Of a DNA stretch of 23,871 nt, positions 7,847 through 14,214 are shown piece after piece. The position numbers and the translations under genes are program-made. This DNA comes from CAZKCK01 sp964552325 (GTDB lineage: Bacteria > Bacteroidota > Bacteroidia > Bacteroidales > TTA-H9). Below the pieces are notes generated by a model that saw only the letters and a list, made by a program, of their open reading frames with translations, searched no databases and was not told the origin of the DNA. The DNA is taken from the NCBI GenBank assembly GCA_964552325.1, contig CAZKHA010000041.1, positions 1 through 23,871 of the forward strand, in the 5' to 3' direction. Each line of letters opens with the position of its first letter. Position 1 is the stretch's first letter.

Positions 7847-8476
7847 TTATTGGTCAATTCGGTTTGCAATAATCGTTTGGGTAGCATCGTCTTCATCGCC
7901 CCATCCTTCAATTTGTATCCCATTGCCTCCTTTGTAATTGCTCATCCAAAGTTCTACTATTTGAATAATGGTAGGATAGCGTGTTGATAGCGAGGCAAGA
8001 TCTTGTGCTTTAATGGTTCTGGCAAATGGATCGGCCGGTATAGCGATGATTTTGTCGTCACGTTCCCCATTGTCGGTCATATGGAGCACCGCAATGGGGA
8101 TTATTTTCAATACGCTTCCAGTTTCCTTGCTTTCTCCAATCAAGAGTACATCCAAGGGGTCGCCGTCGCCGCCTTTGGCTTTGTTTTGCAAGGTTGAAGG
8201 TATAAACCCGTAGTTGCAAGGGTAGGGCAGGAATTCGATAATCCTGTCTTGGCCATCAACTTGGTTGGTTTTAAAGGTTAACGATTGTTTGTCAAATTCA
8301 ATCTTGTGATTAGTGCCCGCTGGTATTTCAACTACCATGCAAAACAAATGGTCTTCACCCATAAATGGTATGCGTGAGTAGTCTTTTTTGCCACATGACG
8401 ATAGAATGCCTATAAAAACAAGCAGAAAGGTAAATTTTGCTTGTTGTTTAGCAAGCTGCACAAAATAGGTTGCCAT
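7847..8476 (-). CDS. ppa: family I inorganic pyrophosphatase with lipoprotein signal
   Basis: This enzyme hydrolyses pyrophosphate to two phosphates. Aligning by eye to E. coli PPase, the active-site residues are all present: E50, K58, E60, R78, Y85, Y89, D104/D106/D109 in the DGDPLD signature, D135, D140, K142, Y181 and K182. Unlike the soluble enzyme, the protein begins with a hydrophobic segment ending in a lipobox (GILSSC, C28), predicting lipid anchoring outside the cytoplasm. The next in-frame Met (M39) would leave a start very close to the first active-site residue, so the signal-bearing start is preferred. It lies between nupC (21 nt) and thyA (8 nt). Similar lipoprotein forms seem to recur in Bacteroidota. 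Its physiological substrate side is unclear, and ppa is used here as a family name only. Confidence 0.9.
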   Translation of the reverse strand: MATYFVQLAKQQAKFTFLLVFIGILSSCGKKDYSRIPFMGEDHLFCMVVEIPAGTNHKIEFDKQSLTFKTNQVDGQDRIIEFLPYPCNYGFIPSTLQNKAKGGDGDPLDVLLIGESKETGSVLKIIPIAVLHMTDNGERDDKIIAIPADPFARTIKAQDLASLSTRYPTIIQIVELWMSNYKGGNGIQIEGWGDEDDATQTIIANRIDQ

Positions 8477-8497
8477 AGTATGTTAAATACAACTAAA

Positions 8498-9775
8498 TTA
8501 AGAAAGAATGCCTGCTAGGGCTGCCGAGATGTAGGATGCCATGGTGCCCGCAATCATAGCTTTTATACCAAGTTTGGCTACATCGGCTCTTCGTGATGGT
8601 GCTAAGGCTCCAATGCCACCCAGTTGGATTGCCACGGAGCTAAAATTAGCGAAACCGCAAAGCGCAAAACTGGCAATAATGATTGATTTTGCTGAAAGAG
8701 CACCCGAATGTAGCATAGGCGTCAAGTCGCTGTAAGCTACAAATTCATTGATAACCATTTTAGTGCCCATTAAGCTGCCAACAGTTTGTGCTTCTGCAAA
8801 GGGAACGCCCATGGTCCATGCAAATATGGAGAAAAAAGCTCCAAAAATACCTTTGAGGGTTAAATGGGTAACATCAATGCCAATAACGTCCAACGACAGG
8901 CCTGTCCAAGTAAGGAAGTTGCCAAAGTATCCCAACAAGGCATCTACCAAGGCTATGAGTGCAATAACACCGATAAGCATAGCAACAACATTTAATGAGA
9001 TTTTCATTCCATCGGTGGCTCCATTGCTAATGGCATCCATTAGGTTAGAGTGTTCTTTTTTAATCTCGAGCTTTACCACGCCTTTGGTTTCGGAAACCTC
9101 CGTTTCGGGATAGATTATTTTTGAAATAACCAATGCACCTGGTGCTGCCATTAAGCTAGCTGCCAGCAAATACGATGCGGGAACACCCATCGAAATATAA
9201 ATAGCCATCACCCCACCAGCTATACATGCCATACTGCCAGTCATGCTGGCCATTAGTTCTGAGCGCGTCATGCCGGCTAGGTAAGGCTTTATCATGATCT
9301 GAGCTTCAACTTGGCCTACAAAGGCACTAGCCACATTTGATAAGGCCTCGCTTCCACTCACACGCATTAGCCAATGCACAAATCGCGCAATAACAGCAAC
9401 CACACGTTGCATTAGGCCAATATGGTATGCAATAGCCACCAATATGCAAACAAATATAATTGTTGGCATAAGAATGAAGATGAACATGCCTGATTTTTGC
9501 ATGTTCGCAGGTAAGATGCTTGTAACTTTGGTCAAATCTCCAAAAACAAACCCAGCTCCTGCTTGCGAGAAATCAAGTATCTTGTTGATGGCTTTGCCAA
9601 TCCAATAAAAAATTTCTTGGCCAAGGGGAACTTTTAAGATAAACACTGCTAATGCGATTTGCAGTAATATGCCCGTTATCACGGTGCGATAGTTTATGGC
9701 TTTGCGGTTGTTTGACCACAAATACGCCAATCCCAAAATGAGTACAATGCCAATGATTCCTGTAAATCTGTCCAT
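8498..9775 (-). CDS. nupC: concentrative nucleoside transporter (CNT/NupC family)
   Basis: An inner-membrane symporter that imports nucleosides with Na+ or H+. It has 425 residues and multiple hydrophobic segments. Family motifs are the nucleobase-binding GQ-x-EA stretch at 154-158, SELMASMTGSMACIAGGVMA at about 172-191, INEFVAY at 342-348 and CGFANFSS at 373-380, which in the V. cholerae homologue supply ribose-binding Glu, Asn and Ser. The nucleobase motif here reads GQVEAQ where the usual form is GQTEAP, so a Thr is replaced by Val and a Pro by Gln. It lies 25 nt after the nuclease gene and 21 nt before the pyrophosphatase gene, and with thyA and folA suggests nucleoside uptake feeding pyrimidine metabolism. 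The symbol is by family; the actual substrate is not known. Confidence 0.92.
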   Translation of the reverse strand: MDRFTGIIGIVLILGLAYLWSNNRKAINYRTVITGILLQIALAVFILKVPLGQEIFYWIGKAINKILDFSQAGAGFVFGDLTKVTSILPANMQKSGMFIFILMPTIIFVCILVAIAYHIGLMQRVVAVIARFVHWLMRVSGSEALSNVASAFVGQVEAQIMIKPYLAGMTRSELMASMTGSMACIAGGVMAIYISMGVPASYLLAASLMAAPGALVISKIIYPETEVSETKGVVKLEIKKEHSNLMDAISNGATDGMKISLNVVAMLIGVIALIALVDALLGYFGNFLTWTGLSLDVIGIDVTHLTLKGIFGAFFSIFAWTMGVPFAEAQTVGSLMGTKMVINEFVAYSDLTPMLHSGALSAKSIIIASFALCGFANFSSVAIQLGGIGALAPSRRADVAKLGIKAMIAGTMASYISAALAGILS

Positions 9776-9800
9776 AATAGGTTAGTTAATGTATAAGTAA

Positions 9801-10385
9801 TTAAGGTTGTTCGGGGTTGCGGCGTTTTAACTCGTCACGTATGATGGAGGCTTTTTCATATTCTTCATGTTCGATGGCTTCGTTCATCATTTGTTCGAGT
9901 TCTTCGATGCTTTGGTCAGCATAAAGCGATGCGGGAGGGTCGTCGATGATGCTTTCGGGCTCATCTCCAGATTTTTCATCCATCAGGATTCCTGCCGTTT
10001 CCATTATGTTTTCAAACGTGTAAACAGGGCATTTGAATCGAAGGGCTAATGCCACGGCATCCGAAGTCCTGGAATCAATTTCAATCTCCTGCCGTCCATC
10101 AAAGCAAACAATGCGTGCATGGAAAACCCCATCCACAAATTTGTTGATGATTACTTCGGTTATGGTTATGTTAAAAGCCTCGGCAAAAGAGCGAAACAAG
10201 TCGTGCGTTAACGGACGAGCTGGTTTCATTTTTTCGAGTTCAATGGCAATGGCCTGTGCCTCAAAACCTCCAATAATAATTGGCAATCTGCGGTTGCCGT
10301 CGGTTTCCCCTAAAATAAGGGCATAGGCCCCGCTTTGCAGTTGGCTATACGACATCCCTATGATTTCTAATCTAATCTTTTTCAT
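9801..10385 (-). CDS. bifunctional nuclease family protein (DUF151) with C-terminal UVR motif
   Basis: A 194-residue cytoplasmic protein. Residues about 1-135 form the bifunctional nuclease (BFN/DUF151) domain: it begins KKIRLEIIGMSYSQLQSG, then LPIIIGGFEAQAIAIELE, RPLTHDLF, and DSRTSDAVALALRFKCPVY, all hallmark stretches. After an acidic linker comes a UvrB/UvrC-type motif (about 158-190: IEELEQMMNEAIEHEEYEKA and so on), a short helical hairpin used for protein contacts. Plant and bacterial BFN proteins are reported to have RNase and DNase activity, but the role in Bacteroidota is not established. It is the first gene of the six-gene minus-strand run, divergent from hppA. I could not find a full TAnnTTTG box for it in the divergent region. 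Confidence 0.9.
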   Translation of the reverse strand: MKKIRLEIIGMSYSQLQSGAYALILGETDGNRRLPIIIGGFEAQAIAIELEKMKPARPLTHDLFRSFAEAFNITITEVIINKFVDGVFHARIVCFDGRQEIEIDSRTSDAVALALRFKCPVYTFENIMETAGILMDEKSGDEPESIIDDPPASLYADQSIEELEQMMNEAIEHEEYEKASIIRDELKRRNPEQP

Positions 10386-10584
10386 TCGCCTGAAAGTGGT
10401 AGTTGATAATGATAAAATTGCAAATCAGTTACTTATGAAGGTTTCTTTGAACCAATAAAAGTATGCAATATTCAAACAATATAAGCCATAGGATAGTTTA
10501 TTTTGTTAGCATTTTATAAACCGCGCAAGGGTTTTTTCAAAAGTAAATTGTTGTATATAGCTGTTATTCAACAATTAATGTGTA

Positions 10585-10614
10585 TTTGCTTGTTTTTTTT
10601 AAGAAATACCTTTG
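10585..10614 (+). promoter_or_regulatory. promoter of hppA (-33 and -7)
   Basis: TTTG at 10585-10588 is followed by an 18-nt spacer and a perfect -7 box TACCTTTG at 10607-10614. This matches the Bacteroidota consensus in both elements and spacing. Transcription would start near 10620, giving a leader of about 48 nt before the ATG at 10668. Because the promoter lies inside an upstream in-frame extension beginning at 10503, it also argues for the 10668 start. Confidence 0.72.
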
Positions 10615-10667
10615 TTTTTCACCCAAAACATTGTAGGTTTGTTCCAGTAATATCTAAAACCGGAAAT

Positions 10668-13127
10668 ATGAAAAGAATCCTATCCATTTTCGCGGTACTC
10701 ATTCTACCGCTGATTGCCTCTGCAAGTGAGGCCGACCTTGCGATTCCGGAATTGAATACATTGTTTTTTGGTGGCAGTATCACCGGCAGCCACCTTTTAT
10801 TGTATTCTTCCGCTATCATTATATTGGGTCTTTTGTTTGGCTTATGGCAATTTACCAAAATCAAGAACATGCCGGTGCATCGTTCAATGGCCAATGTTTC
10901 AAATATTATTTACGAAACCTGTAAAACGTATTTGTTGCAACAAGGCAAGTTCTTACTGATACTGCTGGCCATAATAGGCGCAGCCATTTTTTACTATTTC
11001 TTCGGTCTTTCGGGAATGAGTTTTGGTAAAGTTCTATTGGTTTTGCTTTGGACAGTTCTGGGTATAGCTGGTTCTTATGGAGTAGCTTGGTTTGGAATTC
11101 GTATTAATACCTTGGCTAATAGCCGCACATCGTTTGCGTCGTTGCGCAGCCGTCCGTGGGACGTGGTATCAATCCCCTTGCAAGCCGGCATGAGCGTTGG
11201 CTTGTTGCTCATCTGTGTTGAGCTAATCCTTATGCTGTTTATCTTGTTGTTTGTTCCATCCGAAAGCGCCGGCGCATGTTTTGTGGGCTTTGCTATTGGG
11301 GAATCTCTTGGAGCCTCGGCCTTACGTATAGCTGGTGGTATTTTTACCAAGATAGCCGATATTGGCGCCGACCTTATGAAGATTGTGTTTAATATTGGTG
11401 AGGATGACCCACGCAATCCGGGCGTTATAGCTGACTGCACCGGCGATAATGCTGGCGATAGCGTTGGCCCAACTGCCGATGGTTTCGAAACCTATGGCGT
11501 AACGGGTGTGGCTTTAATCTCCTTTATTGTTTTGGCTGTAGCCGATGTGTCTTTTCAAAGCACGTTAATCGTTTGGATATTTATGATGCGTATCTTAATG
11601 GTTTTCACTTCTATATTCAGTTATTCAATTAACCAATACTTCTCTGCTGCACGTTACAGGAATTCGATGAAGTTTAATTTTGAGAACCCACTCACTTCCT
11701 TGGTTTGGATTACTTCAATTGTTTCTATTGTTGTTACCTATATTGTTAGTTACTTTATGTTGGCTGACCTTTCGTCGGCATCTGGCGCACCTATGGGTAA
11801 TCTTTGGTGGCAATTAGCAAGTATAATCTCATGCGGAACTATTGCTGCTGCGGTAATACCTGAACTTGTTAAAGCCTTCACCAGTTCTAAATCGCGCCAC
11901 GTGAATGAGGTTGTGGTGGCTTCACGCGAAGGTGGTGCTTCCCTTACCATTCTTTCTGGCTTGGTAGCAGGCAATTTTAGCGCCTTCTGGTTGGGAATCG
12001 TGCTGGTAGGGCTAATGTTTGTTTCGTTTATTATCACTATGGGTTTCCCAGTAATCGATACATTTACGCTTACAAATAGTCTTACAAATGCGGTTACTTA
12101 CGTAGATATCACCATCTTTGGGGAGTACCCAGCAATTTTTGCTTTTGGGCTCGTAGCCTTTGGTTTTTTAGGTATGGGTCCGGTAACGATTGCGGTCGAT
12201 TCGTACGGCCCCGTAACCGACAATGCGCAGTCAGTGTTCGAGCTTTCGCAAATTGAAAGCATACCAGGGATAAAAGCGGAGATTAAAAAAGATTTTGGCT
12301 TTGAACCAGATTTTGATGGAGGAAAGCATTACCTCGAAGAAAATGATTCTGCAGGAAATACCTTTAAAGCTACAGCAAAGCCTGTTTTGATCGGAACAGC
12401 CGTTATTGGTGCCACTACCATGATTTTTGCCATTATATTGCTGCTTAAGAAGTTCGGCTTGCTCCAGCTTTCGCTTATGGATCCTATGGTAATTTTAGGA
12501 TTTATCACTGGAGGAGCAGTTATCTTCTGGTTCTCAGGTGCTTCTATTCAAGCAGTTACCACAGGTGCTTATAGAGCCGTGGAGTTTATTAAAAAGAACA
12601 TACGCCTCGATAAAACCGAAGCCGATATTGAAGATAGCAAAGCTGTTGTAAAGATTTGTACCCAATACGCCCAAGCTGGCATGTGGAATATATTTGCTGT
12701 AATATTCTCATTAACGTTGGCCTTCGCATTTTTTGACCCTAACTTCTTTGTTTCCTATTTAATTTCGATTGCAGTCTTTGGTCTCTTCCAAGCCATGTTT
12801 ATGGCCAATGCAGGAGGTGCTTGGGATAATGCGAAAAAAGTGGTTGAAGTTGATCTCAAAGAAAAGAACTCCGATTTGCATGCCGCTACCGTTGTAGGCG
12901 ACACCGTGGGCGATCCATACAAGGATACATCTTCCGTTGCCCTTAATCCTATCATTAAGTTTTCTACATTGTTTGGGCTACTTGCTGCCGAAATTTCGAT
13001 TCATATGATTATTGAAGCCCGCGATACAGGGGCAACCAATTATATGCCGTATTTAAGTTTCGTGTTTTTTCTAATAGGCCTGTTCTTTGTTTATCGCTCG
13101 TTTTACGGAATGCGAATCAAGAAATAA
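10668..13127 (+). CDS. hppA: membrane-bound ion-pumping pyrophosphatase HppA
   Basis: This integral membrane enzyme couples pyrophosphate hydrolysis to H+ and/or Na+ transport. From the 10668 start it has 819 residues, longer than most relatives. The N-terminus (MKRILSIFAVLILPLIASAS) looks like a signal or first membrane helix, and some 15-17 hydrophobic segments follow. The pyrophosphate-binding loop is at 246-264 (DDPRNP, then D256, D260, N261, D264), followed by D271 and E274 in ADGFETYG. E274 sits where K+-dependent and Na+-pumping enzymes have their ion-site Glu. In contrast, GNT-F-K at 563-567 has K567 at the position where Lys confers K+ independence. The pumped ion therefore cannot be stated. 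The frame is open upstream to 10503, but a strong promoter at 10585-10614 excludes that start. A strong terminator follows. Confidence 0.93.
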   Translation: MKRILSIFAVLILPLIASASEADLAIPELNTLFFGGSITGSHLLLYSSAIIILGLLFGLWQFTKIKNMPVHRSMANVSNIIYETCKTYLLQQGKFLLILLAIIGAAIFYYFFGLSGMSFGKVLLVLLWTVLGIAGSYGVAWFGIRINTLANSRTSFASLRSRPWDVVSIPLQAGMSVGLLLICVELILMLFILLFVPSESAGACFVGFAIGESLGASALRIAGGIFTKIADIGADLMKIVFNIGEDDPRNPGVIADCTGDNAGDSVGPTADGFETYGVTGVALISFIVLAVADVSFQSTLIVWIFMMRILMVFTSIFSYSINQYFSAARYRNSMKFNFENPLTSLVWITSIVSIVVTYIVSYFMLADLSSASGAPMGNLWWQLASIISCGTIAAAVIPELVKAFTSSKSRHVNEVVVASREGGASLTILSGLVAGNFSAFWLGIVLVGLMFVSFIITMGFPVIDTFTLTNSLTNAVTYVDITIFGEYPAIFAFGLVAFGFLGMGPVTIAVDSYGPVTDNAQSVFELSQIESIPGIKAEIKKDFGFEPDFDGGKHYLEENDSAGNTFKATAKPVLIGTAVIGATTMIFAIILLLKKFGLLQLSLMDPMVILGFITGGAVIFWFSGASIQAVTTGAYRAVEFIKKNIRLDKTEADIEDSKAVVKICTQYAQAGMWNIFAVIFSLTLAFAFFDPNFFVSYLISIAVFGLFQAMFMANAGGAWDNAKKVVEVDLKEKNSDLHAATVVGDTVGDPYKDTSSVALNPIIKFSTLFGLLAAEISIHMIIEARDTGATNYMPYLSFVFFLIGLFFVYRSFYGMRIKK

Positions 13128-13161
13128 CCCAACCTTTCACTACTAACCAGTATTTTTGTTT

Positions 13162-13199
13162 ATCGGGCGTCAATGTATTTTGATGCCCGATTTCTTTTT
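13162..13199 (+). terminator. intrinsic terminator of hppA
   Basis: A 12-bp stem (arms 13162-13173 and 13180-13191, one G-T pair) with a 6-nt loop TGTATT is followed by the T-rich run TTCTTTTT to 13199. It begins 34 nt after the hppA stop. Stem length, GC core and T tract make it a textbook rho-independent terminator, and it separates hppA from the AraC-type gene. Confidence 0.88.
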
Positions 13200-13254
13200 G
13201 GGCTTTTGTGCAGGATGTGCTTGAGAAATAATGGCCGCTCTTTATGTAAAAGGC

Positions 13255-13283
13255 TTGCTGCATGGCTTTATTGGTTAATTTTG
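13255..13283 (+). promoter_or_regulatory. promoter of the AraC-type regulator gene
   Basis: TTG at 13255-13257, an 18-nt spacer and TAATTTTG at 13276-13283 match the Bacteroidota -33/-7 consensus. Transcription would begin near 13289, about 42 nt before the ATG at 13331. An earlier in-frame ATG at 13262 lies within the promoter and so cannot be the start from this promoter. Confidence 0.65.
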
Positions 13284-13330
13284 TGCAGTTAAGCACAATT
13301 CTTGAAGTTGAAAGTTTACCCAATTCCACG

Positions 13331-14119
13331 ATGTTTGTATCTGCCCAACTAAAGCCTCCACTTACAAAATACGTAGTGGCTGCTTTCTATCTCAAGTATG
13401 CGAGTTGCCATTCGCAGCATATGATTGTGCCTGATGGCAAAGCAAGTATATTGATAAACCTCAATAACGATAAGCATAGCCTGTTGTTGGATGGCGCTGT
13501 TTATTCAAGCAAGCAGCACATTTTTTTGGGCTTGCATAGCCAGGCAGCGGTGTGTACGTATGGCGAATCAACCGAAGTGATTGTTGTGCGGTTTCATCCT
13601 TTTGCTTTGTGGAGCCTAGTTGGTATTGAAGGATATCAAACCATGAACCGCTTTGGCGAAGCCAGTGATTTGTTTAAACAGGATTTTACAACCATGGTTG
13701 AGCAGTGTAAACTATTGGCAACGCCTGAGCTAAAACTTAACCTTGTTTTGCGCTATTTCGAGCAAAAAATACCAGCCTCACTGCTTGCCAATACTGACCT
13801 CCTTACCTCCTTGCAATCTATCGACCACAGTAAAGGGCTGGTAACCGTGGCCGAACTAACCCGATCGGATGCAGCCAAACACAAAAAATTGCAGCGTTTG
13901 TTTTTGAAAACTACCGGAATGATGCCAAAGGTATATGCTCGCCAAGTTCGATTCGACAATATCCAGCAACATCTCCGCCAAACCCCTAAGCCTGATTGGT
14001 TTCAGGTTGTAGCCCATTATGGGTTTACTGACCAAAGCCATTTAATCAAGGAGTTTCTTGCCTTAACTAATCATTCGCCCAAAGAGTATATTAACAAAGA
14101 GCCCGGCTATTTTATTTGA
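13331..14119 (+). CDS. AraC-family transcriptional regulator
   Basis: A 262-residue DNA-binding regulator from the preferred start MFVSAQLKPPL. The N-terminal half (about 1-105) resembles the DUF6597 sensor domain often joined to AraC helix-turn-helix domains: a beta-rich region with MIVPDGKASILINLNN and FLGLHSQAAVCTYG, then VRFHPFALWSLVG. The C-terminal part (about 170-258) is an AraC double helix-turn-helix, with KKLQRLFLKTTGMMPKVYAR, RFDNIQQHL, and YGFTDQSHLIKEFLALTNHSPKEYI. The frame is open to an ATG 69 nt further upstream, but the promoter lies in between. It precedes a TonB-dependent receptor gene by 95 nt on the same strand; it might regulate that gene, but nothing in the sequence proves it. 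The effector is unknown. Confidence 0.87.
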   Translation: MFVSAQLKPPLTKYVVAAFYLKYASCHSQHMIVPDGKASILINLNNDKHSLLLDGAVYSSKQHIFLGLHSQAAVCTYGESTEVIVVRFHPFALWSLVGIEGYQTMNRFGEASDLFKQDFTTMVEQCKLLATPELKLNLVLRYFEQKIPASLLANTDLLTSLQSIDHSKGLVTVAELTRSDAAKHKKLQRLFLKTTGMMPKVYARQVRFDNIQQHLRQTPKPDWFQVVAHYGFTDQSHLIKEFLALTNHSPKEYINKEPGYFI

Positions 14120-14183
14120 GTTGTCAGTGTTGAAAATTGGCAGCATGTCTATTTTTTACAATGAAGTAGGCATGTGGGCTGGC

Positions 14184-14191
14184 TACTTTTG
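14184..14191 (+). promoter_or_regulatory. -7 box upstream of the TonB-dependent receptor gene
   Basis: TACTTTTG matches TAnnTTTG and lies 23 nt before the ATG at 14215, giving a leader of about 18 nt. The -33 region has no good TTG at 17-23 nt; the nearest feature is a T-rich run near 14152-14157. It suggests that the receptor gene has its own promoter and need not depend on read-through from the regulator gene. Confidence 0.5.
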
Positions 14192-14214
14192 CCGCCGAAT
14201 TTAAACTTGAATAT

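Noticed and set aside
8748..9113. 121-residue open frame on the plus strand within nupC
   Set aside because: Antisense shadow of conserved membrane-protein coding sequence; no promoter or recognisable domain.
10386..10502. Promoter of the bifunctional nuclease operon
   Set aside because: The best minus-strand candidate (TACTTTTA, 10463-10456) has one mismatch and no TTG at the right spacing, so I did not call it.
10513..10534. Possible AAACC/GGTTT hairpin with following T-run near 10520
   Set aside because: The stem is only 5 bp and there is no plus-strand gene upstream for it to terminate.
10503..10667. In-frame N-terminal extension of HppA starting at 10503
   Set aside because: A strong promoter lies inside it (10585-10614), and M56 of the extension begins a clean signal-like membrane helix at 10668.
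13117..13329. 70-residue open frame on the minus strand after hppA
   Set aside because: It runs through the hppA terminator hairpin and the AraC promoter, and its product looks like nothing known.
13262..13330. In-frame N-terminal extension of the AraC-type regulator
   Set aside because: The -7 box at 13276-13283 lies after this ATG, and the extension has no family resemblance.
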